A stretch of 64,000 nucleotides of DNA, from positions 45,654,501-45,718,500 of the forward strand of contig NC_092587.1 of NCBI RefSeq assembly GCF_047663525.1, read 5' to 3'. Shown here piece by piece: positions 11,901-23,400 of the stretch. Position 1 is the first letter of the stretch. Each line of letters starts with the position of its first letter. Under the pieces are notes generated by a model. That model made no database searches. It worked only from the letters and a program-made list of their open reading frames with translations, and was not told the origin of the DNA. The stretch is from Anas platyrhynchos. Taxonomy: Eukaryota; Chordata; Aves; Anseriformes; Anatidae. The translations under genes and the position numbers were made by a program.

Positions 11901-14502
11901 CATTAATGAAAATCATGGCACCAAAAATCTATCCTCAAATTCAGTTTCTCTGACGTGTTTTTTTTTTTCCTTCTGAAATAAATTCATTTGTGAACATGAA
12001 CAGAAATTTCCAATTACGTTTAAAAGCATCAAGAGATCACCCACTAACACTAGCTGACTAGCGACTAATTTATAGCTTCCCTATTATAGAAGAAGTTCCC
12101 CAAAGCATTCCAGATTTTTCATCACACTATTTCTCACCATACTCTTCAAAATTAATCACAAAGACAATAAAAATGATATTTTCTCTTTATTCTAAAATAA
12201 AGAAAAACTGAATTCCCAATCATAGGCATTGTATTAAGCCTAAACTTAAAGACAGGAATCAGTTAACAACAAGAATAATTTATAACCTGTGAGAATTTTT
12301 TTAAACTTACTGCTCATTGCTATACACATGCTAGTCCTGGACTTGCATATACCTCTAAATAGCATGGTTAAGCTGGCAGCTTTCCAGACAGTAATAATAT
12401 TCTGTTTAAAACTCATCAGAATGATTAGCTTAACATACACAAAGTTTTCCACGCAGGTGCAATCAGAGCAGACTCCAGGTCTGAATTACTGGGCAGCTCT
12501 GTCCAGCTTTATCTTTGGCCTGTGGCGTGGAATGGCAGTACTCTAATACTTACTACACTACCAAGATACCAGAACTAGCTTTTTCACACTCCCTTTTACA
12601 CATCAATTTATTGTTAAAAGACTGTATTCCCCAAACTTTGTAGAAGACATATAAACTTAGAGCTTTAAATATCTACTTTATTAAAATGGTACTCAGACTG
12701 ATCTGTCAGACAGATAATCAGAAACAGTATTTAAGACAAGCAAGCCATTATCAATTTGGCATATGCTCTTTACATGTACCTATGCTTACAGTATTAGGAA
12801 AAGAAAGGCATAGTATATACCTTGACTTTCTATTTCAGAAGTCAAAAATGCCATTCTAACATACCTAGATGCACAGATAAGATAAATGCCCTGAATCTAC
12901 TCAATTATGCAGTACAAAAACGTGCCTACTCTGCTACCTAAAATAGTCTTAGTCCTTGTCGTGATGTAGCTGTCATCTTTACTTCAGATTTGAAACATTA
13001 ACAAGGACAAATTCCAAGAGCTGATCATAAAACACTCTGTCTCTGAGCTGCATTATAGTTGATGCCCCAAGCTGAACTCAAAAGGTCTTGTGGTTTGTAC
13101 TGACTTTGTGTGACCTTGTATAAGCTCAGATATCTTCTGCAACGTGGTTGTTCTCTGAACACAAAGGCCAAGAGATCTACATGACACGTGAAACAGAAAA
13201 AAAAATACCAGGAAAGACTAGCAAAGACTAAGAGTCAAAGCTGATCAGGATCTGCCTAGAAAATACGAAGATTTAACATAACACTTGTAAGAAATACGTG
13301 GACTTACAGAATGTATTTAGCACACTGAAAAGTGATTTGGGGCTTTATTTCGCTAAATTATTATTACTGAAAGCCAGACGTATTTTTAACTTAATAAAAA
13401 TCCAACACTCTGTTGTCTTTTACATACTACATTGAAAACGAATGCACTAACATACTTCAACAGTATTTCAGAAGATGCATCTTGTTGAAGTCATTTTACA
13501 GTATTTTTTGATAAAAATAAGCACTAACATACTTAAACAGTTATAGTATTTCAGAACATGCATCTTATTGAAATCCTTTTATAGTTTTTTGTTGTTTTTT
13601 TTTTTTTTAAATAAAAACCAGACAGATGGTTTCCTATCAAAAGTTTTAAAGAATTTGAATTTTGACATCTACTTTCACTATTGGGAGTATTGTCAAGGTC
13701 TGACCTTTGAAGTCATGACTGTGATAATGAAACATGCAGGAAGTGTTTGGACTTGAACCTAAAGAGCATCACTGCATCTTATGTAACAGCTATCTGGAGT
13801 ACGCCCTACATCTACTGAACTTACAAGGAGGAAAAAAAGGAGAACAGAACGCCTATGAACATTCAGGCATCCAGCTGTGAATAAACACTCAAAGAAAAAA
13901 AAAAAAAAAGACAACAGATAAAAAGGATATTTAATCTCCATCCAGATTCACCGATTCACATGGTGCTTCCTCTTCTCCTCAGGAAGAAGCACGGGCCTAC
14001 AGCCTCTGCCCCCGAGGCCGCAGGCCCAGCGGAGCTAAATGAAGCAGCCTCCCAGCCCCAGGGGGGCTCCATCGGGGCCCCTGCATGCGCCCCGGCCCGG
14101 GACCTTCTCGTGTCCTCTGCCGGTAACGCCGGGCCCTTGGTGCCACCCAGCACACGCCGCCCGCGGAGCGCTGCGGGCTGCCAGCGCCTCCCCCGCCCGT
14201 GCCCTTCCTCGTCCTCCAAGCGGCCGCGCGTAGGCCCAGCGCCGGCTCCTCCCCAGCCCGGGGGCCGCTGCGCCCTCTCCGCCGCCCTAACGGGCACCGG
14301 GACCCGCTCCGCCGCCCTCCCCCGTCCCCCCCCGTCCCTCCCCACCGCTCTCACCTTCGGCTGCAGACGCGGCCGCCAAGCTCCGCCGCGTGCTGGGCGC
14401 CTCGGCGGGCTCCGTGCGCTTCCTCAGGCCGTCCTGCACCAGCTGGAAGTGCGGCGCGTAGAACGGGTTGAGCCGGGCGAGCGGCGCGATGGACGAGAAC
14501 AT
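5742..14502 (-). CDS. SLC25A3: SLC25A3, mitochondrial phosphate carrier (spliced gene)
   Basis: Imports inorganic phosphate with protons across the inner mitochondrial membrane for ATP synthesis. Coding exons, in order of transcription: 14502-14355, then 10776-10655 (3A) or 10489-10368 (3B), 8009-7830, 7719-7538, 6872-6700, 6114-6004 and 5902-5742. All junctions are GT-AG and phases join. Either form has 358 residues (human about 361-362). A basic, Ser/Ala-rich N terminus (from [14 protein letters not shown]) is a mitochondrial presequence of about 49 residues. Three carrier repeats follow, with signatures PLDLVK at 81-86, PMEAAK at 178-183 and the degenerate PADSVV from 279. The C terminus [12 protein letters not shown] is that of the vertebrate protein. 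The start was chosen at the family's MFSS, just inside exon 2; an in-frame ATG further upstream lies in the intron. Confidence 0.96.
6004..6114 (-). CDS. SLC25A3: SLC25A3 exon 7 (third-repeat signature)
   Basis: 111 bases between CAG and GTAAAT. It encodes [18 protein letters not shown] and [18 protein letters not shown]. This is the first half of carrier repeat 3; the usual basic residue of the signature is replaced here, as in other phosphate carriers. Confidence 0.95.
6700..6872 (-). CDS. SLC25A3: SLC25A3 exon 6
   Basis: 173 bases between TTAAG and GTAAGC. It encodes [20 protein letters not shown] through TFVAGYI, that is the end of repeat 2 and the start of repeat 3. Confidence 0.95.
7538..7719 (-). 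CDS. SLC25A3: SLC25A3 exon 5 (second-repeat signature)
   Basis: 182 bases between TTCAG and GTAAGT. It encodes [20 protein letters not shown], then the [20 protein letters not shown] signature region, ending in GEEGIWA. This is carrier repeat 2. Confidence 0.95.
7830..8009 (-). CDS. SLC25A3: SLC25A3 exon 4
   Basis: 180 bases, exactly 60 codons, between TTTAG and GTAAGC. It encodes [20 protein letters not shown], then [20 protein letters not shown], ending YGNMLGE: the second half of repeat 1. Confidence 0.95.
8010..10367 (-). other. SLC25A3: SLC25A3 intron between exon 3B and exon 4
   Basis: About 2.4 kb, AT-rich, with no coding ORF. It holds a short degraded CR1 piece near 8620 and a T-rich run near 10100-10128. 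The T-rich run may be part of a pyrimidine tract but is too far from the exon to be its own acceptor. Confidence 0.7.
8620..8720 (-). mobile_element. CR1 LINE 3' fragment, degraded
   Basis: Reads as the reverse complement of a CR1 3' end: a GGTTGAGGTCAGAATGGACC-type box, then CTCTAGAGGTCATCTGATAC. Similarity fades after about 100 bases. Old, with unclear boundaries. Confidence 0.55.
10368..10489 (-). CDS. SLC25A3: SLC25A3 exon 3B (mutually exclusive alternative)
   Basis: 122 bases between TGCAG and GTTTGT. With the leading G of exon 2 it encodes [20 protein letters not shown] and then [20 protein letters not shown], ending in Q. It matches the ubiquitous human exon 3B ([20 protein letters not shown]). 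It has the same length and phase as 3A, so including both would shift the reading frame (244 bases); this enforces mutual exclusion. Confidence 0.95.
10655..10776 (-). CDS. SLC25A3: SLC25A3 exon 3A (heart/muscle-type alternative)
   Basis: 122 bases between AATAG and GTTTGT. It encodes [20 protein letters not shown] and then [20 protein letters not shown], ending in Q. It matches human exon 3A ([24 protein letters not shown]), the form enriched in heart and skeletal muscle. It differs from 3B at 11 of 40 whole codons. The two exons are only 165 bases apart. 3A comes first in transcription, as in human. Confidence 0.95.
10777..14354 (-). other. SLC25A3: SLC25A3 intron between exon 2 and exon 3A
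   Basis: About 3.6 kb, mostly AT-rich with several T and A runs. It holds a 77-base tandem duplication at 13444-13590. No ORF with exon character was seen. The right-hand end (from about 13965) rises into the promoter CpG island. Confidence 0.7.
13444..13590. repeat. Two-copy 77-bp tandem duplication
   Basis: GCACTAACATACTT at 13444 recurs at 13521, and both copies go on through AGTATTTCAGAA, ATGCATCTT and a T-rich end. The second copy has a few substitutions and a short insertion (TTATAG). A local duplication inside the intron, moderately old. Confidence 0.8.
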
Positions 14503-14508
14503 GGCGAC
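14355..14508 (-). CDS. SLC25A3: SLC25A3 exon 2 with the start codon
   Basis: The exon runs from the acceptor CCGCAG to the donor GTGAGA. Translation starts at 14502 (ATG in the context GTCGCCATGT). The 148 coding bases give 49 codons plus one base, encoding the presequence, which ends in AAASAAE. The six bases 14503-14508 are 5' UTR. Confidence 0.93.
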
Positions 14509-14644
14509 CTGCGGCGGGCGACAAGAGCGCAGCGGGGCGGCGAGGGCCGGGCCCGGCACAGGCGAGGCGGCCGCGGCGAGCGGCGAGCCCGGGGCCGGGC
14601 GGTTCGTCCCTATCCCCCCTCACCCCCCCCCCAGCCCCACTCAC

Positions 14645-14930
14645 CTCCTAAGATGGCGGCGGCGCGCGGCCCGCTGCTCGGCCGGCGGCAGGGCGCAGAG
14701 GCTGACCGCGGGCCCGGCGCGGTGACTTTGTCCTTCGCCGACGCCGCGGGGAGGAGCCAGGGCCCAAGAAGCCGCCAGGCGATTGGCGGAGGCGCACCCA
14801 GAACCGGCACCGCGCTGAGGCGCCCGCTGCCCCCTCCCCCGCGGCAGGAAGGGCGGCGGCGCGGGCTGCGCGCGCGGCGCCCCTCGGCCCACCGCGGCGC
14901 GGCTCTGGCGGCGGTCCCGGTGCTGGCCCC
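14645..14930 (-). promoter_or_regulatory. SLC25A3: SLC25A3 CpG-island promoter and non-coding exon 1
   Basis: A non-coding first exon ends at 14645 with the donor GTGAGT; the intron to exon 2 is only 136 bases. Just inside it lies GCCGCCATCTT (minus strand), a YY1-type motif often found just downstream of TSSs. An inverted CCAAT box lies at 14782-14786. No TATA box is seen. The exact TSS is not determinable but should be near 14700-14750. The CpG island spans about 13965-14935. Confidence 0.75.
14782..14786 (-). promoter_or_regulatory. CCAAT box (NF-Y-type) of SLC25A3
   Basis: ATTGG on plus (CCAAT on minus), in GGCGATTGGCGG, about 137 bases upstream of the exon 1 donor. Position and GC-rich context suit an NF-Y site. 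Confidence 0.5.
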
Positions 14931-14934
14931 GGGA

Positions 14935-17900
14935 TAATTTTCTAGTATTCTTTTCTCATTTTAGTGGATTTACACGCTACAAAACTAGAACACAGGTCAC
15001 CTCTCTAGTTACTGAAGAGGTAAAAGACTCAAAGGTTTCCCTAACCTCAAGGCATCTATTCCCTCATAGTGCTCCTTCATGTAAGCACACAGGACAAAGC
15101 ACCGGGCACAGCCTCCCTAATAAAGGGCTCAAAGCTGTTACATAACGACCAGCACACCCTTACTTAGAAATAGCCCTTTGGAACTTCCAGCTGTGTGACC
15201 AGCTGCTATGCTACCCTTACACCTTGCTCCAGTTGTTTCCCAATTAATGTTAATCCAGTCAGAGTATCAAAAACGACAAGCACAACAGCACTGTCACAGA
15301 ACTAACACACTTGGCTAACTCCCTCCTGAGTAAACTAGACTCCAGCTGCTGAGTAGGAAAAGGTCAGCTGAAACTTGCATTCTTTTAATAGCTCCATCTA
15401 GCAACCAGTTGAGAACCTGAAGTACAGTTCCCTTCATTGACACTGACAGCAAGGACAACAGGCCAGAATTGTTCTTTTTGCCATTACTTGTTCGACTCTA
15501 CTCACATGCATCTAAATTCATAGCAATATCTTTTATCTGAAAGTGAAAGCCAAACACTGACACTTATTTTTAATTAGTCATGTTTGGAGGTTATTAGCTG
15601 AGACTTGGGCTGTTACCTTGAAGTTACATATAAAGGACTGCAATTCTTGTAAACTTGTCTGATTTTTAAACATATAGAAAACCTCTGCTCCTTCCAACCG
15701 TAAAGCATGAAACATGTGACTATATTTATATTCACAGTGGCAATTTGTGTGCATAACCAGTACCGATACTTGAAGAGTTACAGCCTGTAGAACAACCAGT
15801 TATTTGGGTTTAGCTAACAATTAACTTCTAACCACTGTACTATTAAATACTATTAAAAGGCAGAACCTAACATGTCACTGTGAAAATACATGGATAACAT
15901 GTTCCTGCTGAATGCCTATCATTTTATGCAGTTTCTTTTCCTACATGTGTGGGGATAAGATTGCAAAAGCCTGTAATTTGAACCATCTAATCTGACTTCT
16001 GATCACAATGAAAGTAGTAATGGATGATGACTTGAAAGATGCTACCTTTTCATGTCTGCTTGTCTCAGATTCATAGAAGACAGCCATTTTAAGTTAAATC
16101 CATCTTTTAAAGATCAGCAGTTTCCCAAAAATTGGTTTCCAAACTGGTATTTTCCTATTTCCCCAAAGCTTTTGTAAACATTTTATTCTGTTATTAACAC
16201 ACACCCCAGAAGCATACAATGAAGGAACTTTAGACCAGTTTGTTTTACAAGAACTTGTCTTAACAAAAACTTGTCACAGATCTGCCATTTTGGTGAAGCC
16301 CATAAAGTCAAAGCTCTTAGAAGCCTGTTCTCCAGGTAACCTACTGTTTTCAAAATATGTAAGCATGTATTTTACATACTCAGTCACTGTAAAAGTGTCA
16401 AGAGCTACTAAACAGTGATTCCAGAGAAGCAGTACTGGATTAAGTCAGATCTGTGAGTAGATTTCATAGCCCAAGGGAAGAAGCTCTAACACCACAGCAC
16501 CTCCCTCAGCAGGATCCAAAGTAACTAGACTGAACTACAGCAGTCACATCCTCAGAACGCAGGAAGTAGCAAAACCTCTCCTATTTTTACTATCCACTAC
16601 TATGTGTCCTCATCTTTATCATTTTTTTGTCATTCGAGTTCTCCCCAGACATACAAGTATATAAACACAATATAAGCATATTTGTCACCTTAGGACTATT
16701 TTACAAGTTGAATTGACTCAGGCTGTATGCTGTATGAACACATTCCTGTATGCAACTGTCATAGCCTGAGGTTGCACCAGTGCAAAGCCACCTGGTGCAC
16801 TCCCCGAGGAAAGAGAAGTAATAGGAAGTGTTCGACAAATGTAATTAGACTTAACAAGCAATATTAAAAAATGCAAAGTAAAAGCTAAACAGACAACTGA
16901 AAGTACACTGAAATATCTAAGCTTGTAAACACATGATTTTAAGTTATACATCACAACCTAACCCATATCTGCTTTGATTAGCTAGGTGAAGCAAGCCAAA
17001 AAAATACACAACATATACCACGCAATTTTACAAGTTTCATTTGCAGTATACACATCTTTTCTGCTGAAGAGCCTTCTTACAGAGCTGTTATTTAAAGTTT
17101 TTTTTTTTTTAAGATAACCTGTTCCTGTTTAACTTCACAAAACTAATTACAAATAAAATAAAAATTAAGGCATTTTATGCACAGAACCACCTGAGAAGGT
17201 GGTGGCAAAAAATGGCAAAAATTGAGATTTTGGTACTGTGGAGACTTTCACAGGTCAAGCCATGAGAAAAACAAAACAGTATTCTGTGGGACAGTACAGA
17301 TATACTGCTAGCAAGTAAACCTGGAGAAGAAATAGTTCCTTCACAATGTTTCCTACTTAAATGCAATTAATGTTTCAAGCCTCAATTTTAAATTAAAGAC
17401 CCTCCTTGAGTTTCCTGTCTTATATACCATGTAAACTCTCACAGCCTTACCATGAATCAGGAGCATAAAATAAAACTTACAACACTGAAAGTGTTGGAAC
17501 ATGTAAGTGATTCTTAGCCTGATACCAGACACCTGAAACTGTGAATATTAACAGACTACCACACAGTTTAAATGGAAGAAGTGTACACTTCATGTTAGAA
17601 AGCTCTCATTCAGACTGGGAAAATAAGTATCTGCCATGTTTTCAGTATCCTACACAGGAAGACCAATGATGGAAGGAGGAACACAGCATAACATACACAA
17701 CAAAAACATTTGTCCTGATTAATTGACAGACTCTTTTCAGATGTTTTGTAACCTTTAGCCTAGAAGTGAATTTAAGTAATTACTACATAAGAATTCAACT
17801 GATCTTTGTAATTAGAATTTGGATGCTATTATATTACCAGCCAATACAATTGCTCTATTTTGTGATTGGTGCTGGAGTTTTAACCCGATTCTGTCTAAAT

Positions 17901-18540
17901 GTCAAGAAAAACAAATGAGGAATACAAGTTCCTGTTGCTTCAGAACTTTGAGATGAAGAGTGTAATTCAGTATAATTTAGGCAGCTCTATTTAGGATGCT
18001 TTAAGCACATTCAACAATTCCATTAATAGTACTCCTGCACCCTGTACAAAAAGATCACTCATTTCTGAAAGATGCATTGTTACTAACTACAAGTGAACCA
18101 CACATAAGTCTTTAAAGTGATCTATGTGGAAAAGTCTTTACCTACTTTGAATTAACGCTGAAGTTGAAAGGTTTCTTTTGGAGATTCTCCAAAACAGTGC
18201 ATAAATGAAAGAATGATGACATTTAATTGCATTGCAGGGTTTGTGTTTTTGTTGTTTTTTTTTTTTTGATGACACTAGCAGTATCCATGAAGAAGGTCGA
18301 CTGAAAGTACTCCATGTAACTAGAGAAGATAAAGATATATTTCACATTAACACATATAGCAAAGTGGAATGAAAAATAATGTGAAAAGGAAAATTCTTCA
18401 TCACTGAAAAACTGACTAGCTTTTCCCCTGTTCAAATTCAAGGCCTAATGTATACTAAAAGATTATTGTACAAAAATTATAGTGCAAGTGCTATATTTCA
18501 CTTACCAAATGTTGACGCAAACCATTCTGTTTTTAGTATC
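14935..18540. other. Intergenic region between the TMPO 3' end and SLC25A3 promoter
   Basis: AT-rich, with no ORF of coding character, no RNA gene and no CR1 that I can recognise. Part of it could be a long TMPO 3' UTR if distal poly(A) sites are used. Confidence 0.5.
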
Positions 18541-18543
18541 GGA

Positions 18544-20173
18544 TTTATTTACTTTTGTAAACATGGAATACCCTAGCAGCACAAAACACCACTGATGCAC
18601 CAATTGTCTTACTTTTGATTTTTTCCAGCAATGCATTTATTTTGGTAAGGAAAACCCACACACATTAAAAACATCTTTATTTTCCTGCATTTTGACACCA
18701 AAAGTGAATGTCTTACGTTACAATTTTCTATAGACACAAGTTCAGCTATTTGAAATACTCAAAAAGCAGATTAGAAGAAAAAAAACATTACTCTTAACAG
18801 AAAAAAACACTATTGCTTTGCTACAAATTACCGAGTTTGTCCCAAAGGTCACAGAAAGTAATGTTTTCCCCATAACTACAGTCTACACAGTAATTGTACC
18901 TAAAGTAAAAACAGACTATTAACTAATGTTCGTAGCTTTTCATAAGTAGCACTTTAAGAATAAGTATGATTTATTGCAATTTTGTATGAAGCAATGAGAC
19001 TGAACATCTGTATGCTGCAAATTTTAAGCACACCAAAAATGTATACATTCACTTTAAGAAGTTGTTGCTTATCACTCCTTATTGGTAGTAGTGAAGCCAG
19101 CTGCCTGCTCAACTAAGTTACACAATATAGAGTGTTTCAGCATGCTTCCACTGAGAAAAATACTCAACTGCATGAATGTAGTAAATCTCACCTTTGAAGA
19201 TGAAACTGTAAAAGAAAATGCAGCAATGCCCTCTTCATATAAGAATAAAACTTCATATGGAATTTTCACGCTTAGAGAATACCTCTCTACATGAATATTC
19301 AAAATCACATAAAGCTGTATCGGAAAGATCTCGCATTTTTAAGAAAAAGATCACTGCCAAAGTCGAAGTTCAGATTAATTTAGATAACAACCTTTACCCA
19401 AAGAAAGGCATTTTAGTAGCAAATTATATTTGATGCAATTTTTGTCTTCCACATGTATTACTAATAAATAAGTTTGTCTAAAACATCTGTCGCCAATTAA
19501 ATTTGTACTCAGCTCCTACAACACTGTAAGCATTAAAATGAAGTGATACACTTAAATGTTACACTTAAACAGAGTTACTTGTATGATTCTATGACTTACA
19601 GAGATGCAAACAGGTCTACAGTTACATTTACTAAAATGTTACAGTAACCTACAGAAAAGATTGTTGTACTCTCCCTACATCCTAAAACACCAAATTCAGT
19701 TAAAGTGTTACTGAAAAACACATGAAAATGCATTTCCCTTTATCACTTGTGTTAAGAATTTTCCTCCACCATAATCTATAGACAAAAGTACAACTTCTTT
19801 TCTGTACAAAGAAAGCTTTAAAAAACACAGCTTCACATTTTACTACGTTTGCCCTTCTCAGTTTCCAAGATCTTGCAAAAACAAATATACAGTTTCTCAA
19901 AAATGAATTTAAAGGATGTCCACATTAAAAAAATAAAGCCTACAAAAGTTCAAAGATCTAAAAAAATGTTACTCCTATGGCAAAGTGATCTCCTACTAGT
20001 CCAAAGTCCAGAAAGTTACTGATGTCCATTTAATGTTAGCTTGTTTCATTTATCCAATTTATCAGGTTCCAATCACATTATTTGTAAGTAGTCCTTGAGC
20101 CGATGAGAGGGCAGAAGAGTTCTCTACAATTAAAAATAGGAGATCAAATCGGGTGTGCCTTTCAGAAAGATAC
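18544..20173 (-). other. TMPO: Probable TMPO 3' UTR
   Basis: AT-rich sequence after the TMPO stop codon. On the minus strand AATAAA occurs at 18970-18975, 18676-18681, 18636-18641 and 18544-18549. Which is used cannot be told from sequence. Mammalian TMPO beta has a long 3' UTR, so the distal cluster is a reasonable end. Confidence 0.45.
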
Positions 20174-20459
20174 TCATTGGGCACCATCTTGAGAGACAAT
20201 ATTGAGATATTTAGAGAAAGGATTTCCTTGATTAGTTTCCATAGACTGATAAACCAAAAACAAGAAGACTGAAACAAGAACAAAGAGAAGAATTTTTATC
20301 CAAAGGGGAATGGAGCGTTCTTTTTTTGTTGGTGGTTTCTCTGACTTGATGTCACTTGAGGTACCATATCTTGGAGCATACTTAGCGAAACTTTCCTCCA
20401 TTCTGAAAGGAGTGTGCTCTATAGGCCGACTAGCAGCTCCTTTGATTGGTCTACGGCAG
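20174..20459 (-). CDS. TMPO: TMPO terminal coding exon (transmembrane)
   Basis: 286 bases after the acceptor TGCTAG. It encodes [20 protein letters not shown], a basic stretch KKERSIP, then the transmembrane helix and the lumenal tail ending DGAQ, TGA. The basic residues before the helix favour nuclear-side orientation of the N terminus. Confidence 0.95.
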
Positions 20460-23400
20460 CTAGCACTGTTAATTAAAGAGAAAAGAGTGCTGTACATTTA
20501 AAAGAGGAATCTAAAGTATACAGGAAAATTTTTAGTACAGATGAAGAACTATAAATTATTTCCAGTGAATAGGGTACCTGAAACATTTCATAATGATACA
20601 AGTGCTAGTTTTAAGAGACAATAGTTAATCATTCAGAATTCAAATAAACATCCCTTTAAAAAAATCACTGCCACTTTATGTTACCCTATCCACATACTCA
20701 TATCATGACTGGAAATAAAACTATGAAGCATTTCTGTCTGTCTTTACTCATCACTTACACAGTCCCTCCAGGATTTCCAAACCTGAGTTTGTCCAAGGCC
20801 ATTAAAATGTTACCAATGGCTAGTGGCTATGTCAACACACAGAGCCAGGTAACAAAGTGTAAGGGTTAAGAAACCTGCATATATTGTCATGCCCTTAAAT
20901 GCAAGGACAGCATGCAAGCATGGTTTTAATAAAAAAAAAAAAAACGGGGCACAGATTTAACTAGTCTGATAAACCTCAAACAATAGAAAACAGAGCTGAA
21001 TGGTGCCCACAGAAGTAGTAACTGATTTTATATTTCCTCCTTACAGCATGATTTCATGCAACTGCATTTCACATTGAAATTTTAATTAACTTGTTGGAAA
21101 TAACATTAAGAGTGGATTTCACATTATCTTAACATAGAAGAAATTACTACCTCAGTCTCTAAAAGGGACAGTCAAAATTTTATGACTTGATTATCCAGAG
21201 GGCTTTAGTTTTTATTTAAATGTTGAGTTCCAAAAGAACTTAATAGCCCTTCCTATTCTATCCTTACTTAAATACTATGTATGAATAAGAGTCCTGTTGT
21301 AGTCAAAGGAAAAAGTGGTATTTGAAAGTTATTTTGAGCTTTCTTTTTGAAAACCAAAATCTGTGCTGGGAGACTTTCTTAATTAACAGCCAGACAAAAG
21401 CAGTTGCATCTAGCCAAAAACTCAAGTCAAATACTGAAGCATTACCACAGAGAAGCTCCTTCCATTTAACCTCCAACATCTAAGAGTTACAGTAATAATT
21501 ACTACTATAATGCTGTATTCCCTCCATCCTCTCCAGTTTAAATAAAGAAAAGGCTTTTTGACCAACGAAACTATGTACACAAACAGAATTGGTTCTCTCC
21601 TGTCATAGAGCCAGAATGCAGGAAGTCATGCCTCAGAAGTCTAGCAGCGTAATTTAAAGATACTTCTCAAATAGGTTTTCAATAACTGCGAAACAAGCCC
21701 TCCATAAGCAGCAACAATACCTAATTCCTGTAGGTGTTGATACTTCGTAAGGGAACATTTCCTTAAGAATATCCCTTTCTACTCTTTGTTCTTCTGTATG
21801 AGTTCTTTCCAGCACCTAGGAAAACAAGAAAAAAAAGTTATAGGCCTAACAAACTTCAAAACAATAAGGTCCTAGGTAACAACTATCTCAGTGACCATAA
21901 CCACATGCAGTTTGCAAGAAAGCATTTGAGTCACCCAGTGACATATAAGAAGTTTAAGTCTTGGGTTTTAAAAGTTGGTTTAACCTTCATTACTGGCAGC
22001 TGTCTGGTCACTTTTGGTGTCTTAAAGCATTCAGTGCTCTCCTCAGTTTCCTTTAAGATAAAGAATATATTGTATAAATCAAATACAACTGCCAGCCAAT
22101 GATCTAGATGATCAAAAAAACTTAACCATCACCTCTATCATGGCTGTGTTGAGCAGGTCACAGGAATGTTTATGGCCAACATGATTAAACAAGCATTGAT
22201 GAGGATACTCTGTCTCTTTTTGCTGTAATAAACAATGCCATAGTACAGTGAAATACCAACTGAAAACATATGCAGTTTGAAGTAATAAAGCAAGTTTTCC
22301 CACCACCTTCTACTTGACATCTAAGTCTAAGCTGCCATTACTCGTGTTATAAATAAAGTAGACCACTTCATAAATCATGTCCATTGGTAGAGCAGGCTTC
22401 GTAAGTATTAATGCACATTTATCTACAGTAACTACTTGGAGCAATAAACTCCATTTAAATTTAGCCAAGCATAATCTTGTCACACAATTGCACAATATTA
22501 TAGAACTACATTAATACAATTACATGGGCTTGCCAGTGCTTTAGACATTTCTCCAATAAATACTTAATCTTGACAGCTTGAATAAGCTAAGAGTATAAGA
22601 ATTCCCCCACACACCCTTAGTAACTGACAGGACTTCGCAGCTGCTTTCTAAATTCAGACTTTAAAGTAATTCTACTATTTCAGTCCTTCAATTAAGGCAC
22701 GTTGTGTTTTTTTTTCCCCTCAGAACATGCCAATATATGAAATCAAAGCTAGGTAACAATTCTGCTCTATCTTTGAACTAGTTAAATAGTTTATAAGAAA
22801 TGAAGTTATACTCTGTATAGAAAAATAGCAGCATATGGAGACATAGCCACAAACATACTTGGCTTGGAAAAAAAAAGAGCAGAATTCTCCCACCCTTCCC
22901 CACCCCCTTACACGAAGCTGAAAGGGGAAGATAATAAATCTTTATATTCTCTTTGATGCCATATGACAATGCTAGTCTGGTTGAACTACTGTGCCACCAG
23001 GGCAATGACACCTTCCATTCCTTCTGCACCAAGAGCTAAACACACACACACAAGAATCTTGTTCACAGAAAGTAATAGCAATCTATATTTTAGTTTATTT
23101 ACTTCAGCTGTCATCAATGGTTTCTTTGGTGTTCTTCTGGGCGTGTCTGAGAGTTCACTGATTGACAGTGTAGGAGCTGCACGCTTGAAATTTCCAGGCA
23201 CCCTATTGCCAACCTGCCGAGATTCAAAATTGTTCAAACTCAGAATTAACCAAAAACACAAAATAAAAAAGGGGAAGGGGAACAGAACCAAACAACAAAA
23301 CCCTTACGTGCATCAAAAGTATGTATGTTAGCAATTAATTCAAGAAGGTTATGTAACAGATACTCTGACATAAGCAAAGGAAATGCATTGCTTATCATTC

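Noticed and set aside
13960-14937. 325-codon plus-strand ORF over the SLC25A3 promoter
   Set aside because: It lies in a CpG island, is Pro/Arg/Ala-rich low-complexity, and is antisense to SLC25A3 exons 1-2. Stop codons are rare in such GC-rich DNA. No domain is recognisable.
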